A DNA stretch of 64,000 bases. It comes from Firmicutes bacterium CAG:345 (lineage in GTDB: Bacteria > Bacillota_I > Bacilli_A > RFN20 > CAG-288). Positions 34,744-43,873 of the stretch are shown here, in pieces. Where the stretch lies: contig FR893385.1 of the NCBI GenBank assembly GCA_000433315.1, positions 304,380 through 368,379 of the forward strand, read 5' to 3'. How positions within the stretch are numbered: position 1 is the stretch's first letter; every line of letters starts with the position of its first letter. The notes beneath the pieces were generated by a model. It saw only the letters and a list, made by a program, of their open reading frames with translations. It did no database searches and was not told the DNA's origin. The position numbers and the translations under genes are program-made.

Positions 34744-37104
34744 TTAAACAATTAGAATACTTCCAGGTTTAATTACAAAATTATAATTTGTATTTCCTTC
34801 TATTGAAGCTGTATCAACAGTTATACCATAAAAAGATAATCCTTCAGAATAATTGGTTGGAATCAAAGATATTTCAAACATCTCATTATTACCATATTGT
34901 TCTCCATCAACAAAACAATAATATAAAATATAATAAGCATTAATATAACCTATAATTCCAGAATAAGAATCTATATCTTCTTGCTTAACTGTAACATCTA
35001 ATAAAGTAATTTCTATAGTTTTTCTGCTAACTGCAATCGTACCTTCATGATAAATAATTTTATACCATGATGATAAATTTGTATTAATTTGTGCTTCATT
35101 CGAAATATAAACGCTATCTTCAAGAACATTTACAACATAATTTCCAACACCAATCACACTTGTATAATCAATTTGATTAATAGAATCTAATACAGAATAA
35201 GCTTTAAAATTCATTACATTTTTTTGCAGGCTATCTTGGAAGGCCAAACCATTAACTTGAACTTTGCTTCTAAATAATTCTAAGCTATAGCAACTATTAT
35301 CATAAACTTTTTCAACATTCGGTAAAATAATATTTAACTCTTTTTGTGCCACATACTCTGAAATATTATCATAATTTAAATCCAATAGATTAACATTCAT
35401 ACTATAATAGTCATCAACAATTTCTCCATTTTTTCCTATTATTTTTATTGAATTTTTTAAATCTTCACAATTTTGCAAAAAAGAATTATTAAATTTAAGA
35501 TATGTTCCAATGGAATAAAAATCTTCATCTTGATAATAGAACACAAATGAATCGCCTTCTGCTAATAAAGATAAAGATTTTGAACTAACTATATCAGTAA
35601 TTTGAAGATATTTATTATCCCCATAAGTTCCTTTAGGCATAATTAAATCAACATCAATATTCTTAGAATTAATTTTATATTGAATTGATGTACTGAAATC
35701 AAAAATAAAATTACTATTAACAATTTCACCATTTAAATAGACATCTAATTTCTTTATCTTTGTTTGAACAGCACTTGTTGTAAAATATTGTTCATTTTCA
35801 AGTTCTATATTTGATATTAAAAATTTTGAATCCAGCTCTAATTTATTTTCTCCTACCAAAACAAAATCAGTACCATAAGTCAAATAAAATTTATTTCCAT
35901 CATATATATGTATAAACATTGAAGATAAAAATTGTGGGTGAACCTTATTTCTTTTTATTGTCAATATACCATTATTAATTTTTAATACATGATTAATATC
36001 AGGATTCTTCAGCACTATCCCTTCAAGAGTATACGAAACATTATTACAAGCATTAGATATATCTGTATCCATTTTAGCATTTGATGTATCAATACTGGAC
36101 AATAGTGTTTTGTCAATACCATTCAAAATAGCTTGAATAGAAAATGGATTACCATCATAAGTTTTGGTTAAAATTGGCAGATCAACTTCAACATTTTGTG
36201 GATCAATTACAACTTCAAAAAGTTTTGTGTCATCAAATGAATAAGACGAGGTAACATCTTTTCCAAATGAATCCAATATAGTAATTTTTAATGTAGCTTC
36301 ATATTTTCCAGAATCAATGATGCTATTTTCATTTTTGCAAAATTCAACTGAAGAAATATGATCATTTTTTATTAAAGTTCCTTTAGCTAAAGAAACTTGT
36401 TTTTCAGTTAATATAAAAGGATTACCATCATAAATTTTCTTTAAGACTAATGGCTCTATTTCTATTTCATTTAAACTATCTTTTCCATCTAAAATCAAAT
36501 TATTATTAATTATAAAATTACAATTGTAATTAAAAGTTACATCATCACCCAAAGAATTATAAATTTTTGGAATAAAACAAGATTTTGAAACTATATTATC
36601 TGAACCTACTAAAGAAGAATCAAAACCAATAGTTAAAACATCGTAATTAACCAAACTTCCATCAGTAATTTTATAAGATAAATTATTTACAGTTTCACTT
36701 AAATATTCTAATGTATCATCATTTAAAATACTAATTTCTAAATTTCTTTTGTTAACTTCTAAATTACCTGAAATTACTGTAATTGCGTACTCATTCGATA
36801 CATCAATATCTTTTTCATCTAATATTTTTACGTTAATATCTGATTTAGAACTGCCTATTTGTGTTTGTTCTCCTAAATATGTAATAACTTCATGATGTCC
36901 TTCTTGTAATGTACCAAACATTTGATATTCAGAAGCTACTAAAGGTTGTCCATCATATTCTTTTTTTTCATCATTAATAGCAAATTTTAATTGAATTTTA
37001 TCGTTATTTTTTATAAATCCAGCACTAGCTAAAGAAAAATATGTAATAAGCGCCCCAGCAGCTGCACAAATTATTGAAAATAAAATTGTAATTAATTTTT
37101 TCAT
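34744..37104 (-). CDS. Surface protein with YDG/MBG-type repeats, shorter paralogue (786 aa)
   Basis: The N-terminal segment (MKKLITILFSIICAAAGALI, ending ASAGFIKNN) is a membrane anchor or signal peptide without lipobox. Five clear YDG-type units follow, for example KKEYDGQPLVASEY, KKIYDGNPFILTEK, TKTYDGNPFSIQAI and HIYDGNKFYLTY, with strands such as SGKYEATLKI. The repeats resemble those of the 2213-aa protein downstream, so the two are probably paralogues acting together on the cell surface. AGGAGA precedes the ATG. The gene starts 12 nt after the AAA+ ATPase gene. Confidence 0.83.
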   Translation of the reverse strand: MKKLITILFSIICAAAGALITYFSLASAGFIKNNDKIQLKFAINDEKKEYDGQPLVASEYQMFGTLQEGHHEVITYLGEQTQIGSSKSDINVKILDEKDIDVSNEYAITVISGNLEVNKRNLEISILNDDTLEYLSETVNNLSYKITDGSLVNYDVLTIGFDSSLVGSDNIVSKSCFIPKIYNSLGDDVTFNYNCNFIINNNLILDGKDSLNEIEIEPLVLKKIYDGNPFILTEKQVSLAKGTLIKNDHISSVEFCKNENSIIDSGKYEATLKITILDSFGKDVTSSYSFDDTKLFEVVIDPQNVEVDLPILTKTYDGNPFSIQAILNGIDKTLLSSIDTSNAKMDTDISNACNNVSYTLEGIVLKNPDINHVLKINNGILTIKRNKVHPQFLSSMFIHIYDGNKFYLTYGTDFVLVGENKLELDSKFLISNIELENEQYFTTSAVQTKIKKLDVYLNGEIVNSNFIFDFSTSIQYKINSKNIDVDLIMPKGTYGDNKYLQITDIVSSKSLSLLAEGDSFVFYYQDEDFYSIGTYLKFNNSFLQNCEDLKNSIKIIGKNGEIVDDYYSMNVNLLDLNYDNISEYVAQKELNIILPNVEKVYDNSCYSLELFRSKVQVNGLAFQDSLQKNVMNFKAYSVLDSINQIDYTSVIGVGNYVVNVLEDSVYISNEAQINTNLSSWYKIIYHEGTIAVSRKTIEITLLDVTVKQEDIDSYSGIIGYINAYYILYYCFVDGEQYGNNEMFEISLIPTNYSEGLSFYGITVDTASIEGNTNYNFVIKPGSILIV

Positions 37105-37116
37105 CTTTATCTCCTA

Positions 37117-38472
37117 CTAATTTTGTTCCAAAGTAGTTATTACTTCAACACATTGCTTCAAATTATTATTTCCAAACAGATCATTGATATAATTTATCAA
37201 TCCTTCCGCTTGTTGTCTTACATATACCGGATTCTTAGCCTCTAATTTCCTAAATACTTTTCTCGCTAAAATATCATCTATTGCTTCTATTTCTTTTCCG
37301 CCACATGCTACCATTACCGGTACATAACTATATATTTGCTTCATTATACGATTTCCAAATGTCAAATGAAATGTTTTTATCATATACTCATCTAACTGCT
37401 TTATTCTTCTTAAATTTCTCTCTGTCAGACTATATTCTTCTTGTGCTTTATCTATTAAATCATTTAAATGATTTATCGATATTCTCTCTTTTTTATATCC
37501 TTCTACTTCAAATGGTTTCGCTTTCTTATCTAAATTCATTACCATCGCTCTATCATATACTTTATCTGATATCGCAAATGTCGAATCATCATTATTAGCT
37601 GTACCTATGAACCACATATTTACTGGTAATCGCAATTTCCCATTTTTTAATAACTTTGGATCATTTTCCCATTTATCTGATACTACATCTAAATTTCGTC
37701 CTTCAGGATTTGGCAATTCCAACAATGACAAAAATTCTGCAAAATAATATTCTATTCTTGCAATATTCATCTCATCTAAAACTAAAGCATATAAATCATT
37801 ATTTAAGTTTGCTTCATATAATGTACATAACATCGTTGTCTCATTAAACTTTTTAGTAAATTCATTATAATACCCTATTAAATCTGTTCTTTCCTTCCAC
37901 ATTGGTTGAATAGGAATTACAACTGCCTCATTATCAACAAACTCTCCAAATGCATATGCTAAAGATGTTTTACCTGTACCTGACATACCTTGCAAAATAA
38001 TAAGTTTTGTTACTGCTAATGAAGCTACAAATCTTCTAATATCTTTAATATCATAATATAAGTGTAATTTGCCAGCAGAAAATTTTCTAAATTCTATACA
38101 AAATTCTTCTAAAGAAATATCGTCATCGTATTTAGGTGGAACATAACTTTCCATCTTTTTATCTATTTTAGTGAGCATATAAAATCTAGATGCTTCATCC
38201 TCTTGTTCAGGTTCTTTTAATTCACTATTTGAAATATTATCATGATTGCTTCCGTTAAAAATTATCTTAACTTCATCATTTTTTACATTTTCAAAATTTT
38301 TATTTTTTTCATTTAAATTAAACTTAAAAGAACTAAAATAATTGCTATAAACAATTACCAATAAAACAATAATTAAAATCAAAATAATCGAAGCGTATAT
38401 ATAAAAAGCTGTTTTAGAACTTAGAAATTTCCAAACATTTTCAAAAAAATTAGTGAAGATAATAACATTCAT
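37117..38472 (-). CDS. Membrane-anchored McrB/AAA_5-type AAA+ ATPase
   Basis: 451 aa. A helix at about 23-46 (IYASIILILIIVLLVIVYSN) tethers a cytoplasmic AAA+ domain. Walker A GMSGTGKTS (about 159-167), a substrate loop PMWKERTDLIGYYN, Walker B YALVLDEMN (about 226-234) followed by IARIEYYFAEFLSLLE, and sensor GTANNDDSTF (about 288) all match the McrB/dynein-related AAA_5 group. There is no McrB DNA-binding domain and no McrC partner, so this is not a restriction system. A degenerate copy of the same domain is fused to the previous gene's product, suggesting a mixed ATPase ring at the membrane. It starts 3 nt after that gene. Confidence 0.88.
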   Translation of the reverse strand: MNVIIFTNFFENVWKFLSSKTAFYIYASIILILIIVLLVIVYSNYFSSFKFNLNEKNKNFENVKNDEVKIIFNGSNHDNISNSELKEPEQEDEASRFYMLTKIDKKMESYVPPKYDDDISLEEFCIEFRKFSAGKLHLYYDIKDIRRFVASLAVTKLIILQGMSGTGKTSLAYAFGEFVDNEAVVIPIQPMWKERTDLIGYYNEFTKKFNETTMLCTLYEANLNNDLYALVLDEMNIARIEYYFAEFLSLLELPNPEGRNLDVVSDKWENDPKLLKNGKLRLPVNMWFIGTANNDDSTFAISDKVYDRAMVMNLDKKAKPFEVEGYKKERISINHLNDLIDKAQEEYSLTERNLRRIKQLDEYMIKTFHLTFGNRIMKQIYSYVPVMVACGGKEIEAIDDILARKVFRKLEAKNPVYVRQQAEGLINYINDLFGNNNLKQCVEVITTLEQN

Positions 38473-38475
38473 ACA

Positions 38476-41400
38476 TCATACCTCACTAACTTCCTGTATT
38501 TTAAAGTAACGCAAAATCTCATTTGCCTCTTCGCCGAAGCAATTGTTTGTTAATTCAATAAATGAACTATAATTTTTATTATCCTTAAAATAATCTAAAA
38601 AAGAGACATATGGTAATAATATTTCTTGTCCAACAGCTTCTAAAGCCTGAAATTCATCTCCGCCAGAAGCCATATATGTTGTTACATAATCTTCTATTCT
38701 CAAAGAACATTTATTAGATAATTCTATATTCTCTTTTAAATTTAAACAAGAAATGAAAGAATCTATCTTCTTCCAATTATTCTCTGAAAGATAGAAATCA
38801 TTTTTATAATCATCAACTAATGAATGCAAATATGAATATGATAAACAAGAAATATCTTCATTTAGTGGAATCTTTTTTTCTTCTCTCATCAATAAATGAA
38901 TAATAGTTGAATATTGAGATAATTTAGCTGGTATTTTATTTATAAAATCATTACTTTTAGGAACAATGATAAATAACATATTCTTAGGGATAGTTAAATC
39001 TATTTGCTTATTCACTTTAATAGTATGTTTTAAATTAGGACTAGAAGCATATTCTAAAATTTCTTTTAAATACATATCTACATTTTCCATATTTACTTCA
39101 TTTATAACACTAAAACAAATATTGTTTTTTAATTTACTTGCACAATAAATATCTGTAATAAAGTCTGTAATAACATAATTATTCTCATCATTTTTATTCC
39201 AACACAAATTAAATGAACTAGACCAATCATCACTAGCTGTAATTGCATGAGATTCAAAGCCTAAAAATTCCTTCAAGGAATCGAAAAATATAGGAAACAA
39301 TTCTTTAACTTTAGAATCTAAAATAATAATTTTGGTAGAAACAATCGCACTAATTAATGAACGTATAGTGCTTAGTTCAACAATAAGTCCTTTGCTCAAA
39401 AATATTTTTTTCAAATTTTCAGTCAGTTGAACTAATGAAGATTTTGAGTCAAAATCAATTTTATCTTTAATATCAACTTTTTCAAAAATACTATTATTTT
39501 TTTCTTCAATTAATTTTTTTAATTCTTCTTCATGAAGTTCAATTTCTTCTTTTGATAAAGAAGTGTTTTTATCAAGCTTAATATCTTCTTTATTTATCAA
39601 TTGATTATCCGCGATTTCTTCAATATTTTCTTCATTAACAAAACTTTCTTCTTTTTGATTTAACACTTCAAATTCTCTTTTACTAATAATATTAAAGTCC
39701 GGAGCACTGAGTAAAAAATTGACAATTGTATCATCATTATTTTTTCTTCTTTTAAAATAAAGTATTAAAAATACTAAAAAGAAAATTAAACAAATAAAGG
39801 ATATTGTGGAACCACAAAATAAGCATAAAAACATTATATTCTTATCAGATTTAAGGGATAAACACAAAAATATAGTTGCACCAATAAAATACAAAAAAAG
39901 TAAACCAGGAATAATTATCTCTTTCTTTGAAATTCTTTTTGATTTCTTGTTATCTAATCTATTTTCTATAATAGAAGAATCAGCAGAAATATTTTCTTTA
40001 ATTAAAGATTTTTCAGAGCCATTCTCAACCTCTTCACTTTTCTCAATCTGACTTTTTAAACATATATCATCAATGTTATTCCCAATCAATAATTCAAAAA
40101 CTCCTTTTTTTATAATCATACAATTTCGTTTGAAATCATACTCTTTAAAGAAAGAATCATCTAATTCAAATTCAACTTTTATCATTTTTTCAGGAGAAAT
40201 CGATACTTTTTTATAACCTCTTAACTGTGGTTTATAAAAACTACTGCTTTTATCGTTTAAGCGAATATATAATTGAGGAACAGATATACAAATTTCATTT
40301 GAAATATTCAAAATATTAAAAGAAACAACTTTGTTATTTACTTCTAAGTTTGAATATTCGAAGTTGCCATATGATAAACCATATCCAAATGGTAATTCAA
40401 TACTGTTAGAAACGTTCCATTTTTTTGTAATTCTTCCAGAAGGGCATTTTTCTCCACTCAAAACATTTAAAATTGCATCATGAACTTTTTCTCCACCACC
40501 AGCAACATAAAGTATTGTTGAAACCTTATCATAAAAAGGAATACTTACATAATTATCAGCATCCAAAACAACTATCAAATCTTTTTTCGTTTCAATCATT
40601 TTATTTACTAAATCCAATTGATCATTTGATATAATTCCATCATTTGCTCTTAAATAAATAACAGCCAAATCAGATTTTTGTACCAAATCAATAGCTGAAA
40701 ACGATATTAAATTTTCAATATTTTTTTCTTTTAAATATCCATGAGCAAAACCAACATAATTAATATTGTAATAATTATTAATAATTTCATCACCAGTAAT
40801 TTTTGAAGAACATTGATGATTACAAATTTCTTCAATGTATTCTTTATTTGAAAAGAAATCTCCTATAATAGAGACTTTCTTTTCTCTTTTTAAAGGCAAC
40901 AATCTTTTTTCATCTTTTAATAAAACAATCGAATCTAAACAAGATCTTAAATATATATCTGTGTTTTCTTCCAATATATTATTTTCTTTTTTATTTTTAG
41001 TTTCTTCAAAAATAGTAAAAATCTTATCTATCATCAAATCAATTTGTGATACCGAAATACTTTTTCTATCTTTATTATTTAAACTTTCTATACCTGTTTT
41101 CTTAAGTAAATAAGAAATTAGTTCTTCATAATCTTTTCCAGTATAACAAGAAAATAAAACACCATTTTGCAAATAATATTCTATCTCTTCGAATTTAGAA
41201 GAATTGCCTATTATATATTGTATATATGGCAATTTTTTATATTTGTCATACTGTTCTTTAGAATAGCAAAGTACAGTATTGAATTTTTTAAAAAATATTT
41301 TATCTATAAAATAAAAATAATTAATCCAATTCAAATCATTCACTTCTCCATCTATAGCTCTGAAAAAAGAATTTTCATTCATAGCCTTTGCTTTAGATAT

Positions 41401-41730
41401 TTGAAATTTAGAAAATAAAAAACTATCTTCCGTATAATTATCTTCACTAGAAATATAATTATATTTTAAATTTTGTGTGCAAGATAAATTTCTAAATTTT
41501 ACATCAAATACTTTTTCAATTAATTCATCATCGAAAGATTGAATTAACATTACATCTGAAGGAAAAGCAAATATTTTTTTATCTGTATCAGTATAACTTA
41601 CGCTTTCATTCGAAAATGTAATTTTAGGAAAAACATATTTCTCTAAAGACCCTAGCGTATTTTTTTCATTAGATACAAGAAACCTGATTTTTTCTTCTAA
41701 TGATAAATTGATCAATTTAGCTTTCATCAT
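38476..41730 (-). CDS. GH3-like pseudoenzyme / two-helix / degenerate AAA+ fusion protein
   Basis: First gene of the surface operon, 1084 aa. Residues 1-560 follow the GH3 beta-glucosidase plan: LEEKIRFL, FAFPSDVMLIQSFDDELIEK, DSIVLLKDEKRLLPL, FGYGLSYGNFEYS (about 450) and a fibronectin-III-like tail. The barrel is shortened and the nucleophile region reads IIGNSSKFEE (about 173) where SDW is normal, so I infer no hydrolase activity. Two helices (about 605-660) form a hairpin with basic flanks, placing both ends in the cytoplasm. Residues 770-1084 resemble the neighbouring AAA+ ATPase but the P-loop is lost (TKIIILDSKVKEL) and Walker B is NEVNMENVDMYL. ATG 41730 follows AAGGGAG. Confidence 0.82.
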   Translation of the reverse strand: MMKAKLINLSLEEKIRFLVSNEKNTLGSLEKYVFPKITFSNESVSYTDTDKKIFAFPSDVMLIQSFDDELIEKVFDVKFRNLSCTQNLKYNYISSEDNYTEDSFLFSKFQISKAKAMNENSFFRAIDGEVNDLNWINYFYFIDKIFFKKFNTVLCYSKEQYDKYKKLPYIQYIIGNSSKFEEIEYYLQNGVLFSCYTGKDYEELISYLLKKTGIESLNNKDRKSISVSQIDLMIDKIFTIFEETKNKKENNILEENTDIYLRSCLDSIVLLKDEKRLLPLKREKKVSIIGDFFSNKEYIEEICNHQCSSKITGDEIINNYYNINYVGFAHGYLKEKNIENLISFSAIDLVQKSDLAVIYLRANDGIISNDQLDLVNKMIETKKDLIVVLDADNYVSIPFYDKVSTILYVAGGGEKVHDAILNVLSGEKCPSGRITKKWNVSNSIELPFGYGLSYGNFEYSNLEVNNKVVSFNILNISNEICISVPQLYIRLNDKSSSFYKPQLRGYKKVSISPEKMIKVEFELDDSFFKEYDFKRNCMIIKKGVFELLIGNNIDDICLKSQIEKSEEVENGSEKSLIKENISADSSIIENRLDNKKSKRISKKEIIIPGLLFLYFIGATIFLCLSLKSDKNIMFLCLFCGSTISFICLIFFLVFLILYFKRRKNNDDTIVNFLLSAPDFNIISKREFEVLNQKEESFVNEENIEEIADNQLINKEDIKLDKNTSLSKEEIELHEEELKKLIEEKNNSIFEKVDIKDKIDFDSKSSLVQLTENLKKIFLSKGLIVELSTIRSLISAIVSTKIIILDSKVKELFPIFFDSLKEFLGFESHAITASDDWSSSFNLCWNKNDENNYVITDFITDIYCASKLKNNICFSVINEVNMENVDMYLKEILEYASSPNLKHTIKVNKQIDLTIPKNMLFIIVPKSNDFINKIPAKLSQYSTIIHLLMREEKKIPLNEDISCLSYSYLHSLVDDYKNDFYLSENNWKKIDSFISCLNLKENIELSNKCSLRIEDYVTTYMASGGDEFQALEAVGQEILLPYVSFLDYFKDNKNYSSFIELTNNCFGEEANEILRYFKIQEVSEV

Positions 41731-41766
41731 AGTTTCTCCCTTAAAATAAAACTGCATATTTCTTTA

Positions 41767-41795
41767 ATTATAAAATATTTATCTTAATAACACAA
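41767..41795 (-). promoter_or_regulatory. Promoter of the eight-gene surface operon
   Basis: On the minus strand TTGTGT (41795-41790), a 17-nt spacer and a perfect TATAAT (41772-41767), starting a leader of about 30 nt before ATG 41730. No other comparable promoter is seen in the gaps inside the operon. Confidence 0.72.
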
Positions 41796-41798
41796 ATT

Positions 41799-41826
41799 AA
41801 AAAAACCTGCAGCTATGCAGATTTTT
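41799..41826 (-). terminator. Terminator of the tsa operon, overlapping the tsaD stop
   Basis: AAAAATCTGCA and TGCAGGTTTTTTT pair around TAGC on the minus strand. It insulates the surface operon, whose promoter starts immediately downstream. Confidence 0.85.
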
Positions 41827-42841
41827 TCATAAATTCATCAAGTTGATAACTGGCTCGAGATTCAGCATCTAAAGAGGATACAATATTTCTTTCTAATAAA
41901 TAGTGGCCTACTTTTGCTATCATTGCAGCATTATCAGTTGTACACCATAATGGAGGCAATACCAAATCATATTTTTTTTCGAAAGTCTCTTTCATCCTCA
42001 TTCTTAAATATGAATTTGCTGAAACACCTCCACCAATAATTATCTGTTTAACATTATAATCTTTAGCAGCTTTTTTTACTTTATTAATCAATTGTTCCAT
42101 AAATGCATGCTCTACACTAGTTGCATATTTTAAAACAAACTCATCATTAAAAAGTCCTTTTCTCTTTAATTCGTCTATTTCACGAATAATATGAGATTTA
42201 AGTCCAGAGTAAGAAAGATTATATCCATCGATATGTGGTTTAGGCAAAGGTATTGTTTCAATATCATGATTTTTTACAAGCTTATCAATAGCTAATCCGC
42301 CTGGATATGGAAGACCTAAAACTCTTGCAACTTTATCAAGACTTTCGCCTAAGGCATCATCTAATGTTTCACCTATAATTTCAAAAGATAAATGATCTTT
42401 CATATAAACTAATTGACTATTTCCTCCGCTTACAACAACAGCTAAGCATGGAAACTGTAAAGGTTTAACAAATTCATTAGCATAAATATGTCCAGCTAGA
42501 TGATGAACATATAAAAGAGGAATATTATAATACATTGCTATTGTCTTAGCCGCTATCATTCCAACTTGTAAACCCCCAATAAGTCCAGGGCCACCAGTAA
42601 CAGCGACAGCACTTAAATCTTTTAAATCAATATTGCTTGTTCGAATACATTCTTCTAAAACATATCCTACACTTTCCAAATGAAGACGAGCAGCCAGTTC
42701 AGGCATTACCCCGCCAAAACTTTGGTGATTTTTAATCTGTGTCGAAATAACATTACTTAGCAATTCATTATTGTTCTTCAAAATAGACATTGATGTTTCA
42801 TCACAACTTGATTCTATTCCCAATATATATTCATCTTTCAT
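41813..42841 (-). CDS. tsaD: tRNA threonylcarbamoyladenosine transferase TsaD
   Basis: TsaD transfers the threonylcarbamoyl group to A37 of ANN-decoding tRNAs, working with TsaB and TsaE. Motifs: LGIESSCDETS at the N-terminus, the metal-binding ELAARLHLE (equivalent to HxxxH), VVSGGNSQLVYM and GGVSANSYLR. The second metal-binding His appears as Leu/His in PELAARLHLE; VHHLAGHIYAN supplies the usual HxxxH pair. The length of 342 aa is normal. The ATG overlaps the rimI stop by 4 nt. It is the last gene of a five- to six-gene operon. Confidence 0.96.
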   Translation of the reverse strand: MKDEYILGIESSCDETSMSILKNNNELLSNVISTQIKNHQSFGGVMPELAARLHLESVGYVLEECIRTSNIDLKDLSAVAVTGGPGLIGGLQVGMIAAKTIAMYYNIPLLYVHHLAGHIYANEFVKPLQFPCLAVVVSGGNSQLVYMKDHLSFEIIGETLDDALGESLDKVARVLGLPYPGGLAIDKLVKNHDIETIPLPKPHIDGYNLSYSGLKSHIIREIDELKRKGLFNDEFVLKYATSVEHAFMEQLINKVKKAAKDYNVKQIIIGGGVSANSYLRMRMKETFEKKYDLVLPPLWCTTDNAAMIAKVGHYLLERNIVSSLDAESRASYQLDEFMKKSA

Positions 42842-43275
42842 AATAATTCACCTAACTTTAATTCCATTAATATGGCATCATTACCATCACTATAATATTT
42901 TTTTCTAATATAATATTTTTTAAAATTGCATGATTCATAAAGCTTTATAGCGTTTTTATTCGTGCTGTTAACTTCAAGAAGCAATCGACTCGTCTTTGAT
43001 AATTTTATCACTTCTTCAAGAAAATATTTTCCTAAACCTTTTCCTTGATATTCTCGGATAATACCTATTTTATATATTTCTTTTTCAAAATCATCTCCAT
43101 GAAGATAAATAAATCCTATCAATTCTTCATCTTTTTTCAAAAAGAACAATTCTTTTAAAGAATCATCATTTATCATTTGTAAAGAATAATTATCTAAGAA
43201 TATTTTTTTATCAAGTTCAAAACATTCTTGAACAAACGATGTATTTTCAAAAACTTTAATATTATTCACGTCCAT
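42838..43275 (-). CDS. rimI: Ribosomal protein S18 alanine N-acetyltransferase-like GNAT protein
   Basis: A 145-aa GNAT acetyltransferase with the acetyl-CoA loop REYQGKGLGKYFLE and the RimI-type tail LLLEVNSTNKNAIKLYESCNFKKYYIRKKYY, of which the signature is LEVNSTNKNAIKLYESCNFK. RimI acetylates the N-terminus of S18 in model bacteria and is often encoded between tsaB and tsaD, as here. It overlaps both neighbours. The N-terminal part is weakly conserved, so substrate identity is by context. Confidence 0.9.
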   Translation of the reverse strand: MDVNNIKVFENTSFVQECFELDKKIFLDNYSLQMINDDSLKELFFLKKDEELIGFIYLHGDDFEKEIYKIGIIREYQGKGLGKYFLEEVIKLSKTSRLLLEVNSTNKNAIKLYESCNFKKYYIRKKYYSDGNDAILMELKLGELL

Positions 43276-43873
43276 GACCTTTTAAATAATATGGATTAAT
43301 CTTATTGACATCGTCAATTTCAGTGAAAATTTCTTGATGCTCTATCATGCCTTTTAATGGCTCAACTTTTAAAGGATTATATTTTTCCAATTCTTCAAAG
43401 CTTAAATCATCTTCTTTATATATCAAAGGAATATAACCTCTTTCAAAATACTTTTTTATTTCTTCGAATTCTAATCGAGCACAATCATTTTCATCTTTAA
43501 TATTAATCGAAGCAAAAAATGCTTCGTTTCTAGCATCGATTAAAGCAATACTTTTTTCTAAACTTGCAGCAGCAAGCATAGCTTGTAATGTTGAGCATGT
43601 AAATACTTTCAAATTCTTATTAAGGACTTTCAAAACTTTTGCAAACGTTAAACCTAACCTACTCCCAGTATAAGAACCAGGACCTTTTGTTACATAAACT
43701 TCATCAACATCTTTTAAAAATAATCCTTCCTTGTTTAAAAGGTCTTGAATTGTAGGAAGCATTTTTTCCGAAGTTCTTTTGCCTGTTAATTTTTCAAAAG
43801 TTGAAACATTTCCATCATGAATTAATCCAACCAATAATTCACCAGTACAAGTATCTAAAAATAATTTATTCAT
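43262..43873 (-). CDS. tsaB: tRNA threonylcarbamoyladenosine biosynthesis protein TsaB
   Basis: TsaB is the non-catalytic ASKHA-fold partner of TsaD. MNKLFLDTCTGELLVGL at the N-terminus and VTKGPGSYTGSRLGLTFAK (about 60-80) are diagnostic. It is 203 aa and overlaps tsaE (4 nt) and rimI (14 nt), consistent with coupled synthesis of complex partners. Confidence 0.95.
   Translation of the reverse strand: MNKLFLDTCTGELLVGLIHDGNVSTFEKLTGKRTSEKMLPTIQDLLNKEGLFLKDVDEVYVTKGPGSYTGSRLGLTFAKVLKVLNKNLKVFTCSTLQAMLAAASLEKSIALIDARNEAFFASINIKDENDCARLEFEEIKKYFERGYIPLIYKEDDLSFEELEKYNPLKVEPLKGMIEHQEIFTEIDDVNKINPYYLKGHGRE

Noticed and set aside
28091..37104. LPxTG or S-layer anchoring of the giant repeat proteins
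   Set aside because: Both C-termini end directly in repeat sequence (IIEEEI and KPGSILIV), with no sorting signal, hydrophobic tail or SLH domain.
37117..41730. McrBC-type restriction or another antiphage defence module
   Set aside because: The ATPase is McrB-like in its AAA+ core, but there is no McrC nuclease, no DNA-binding domain and no nuclease of any kind nearby. Both AAA+ proteins have membrane helices and the cluster is full of surface proteins.
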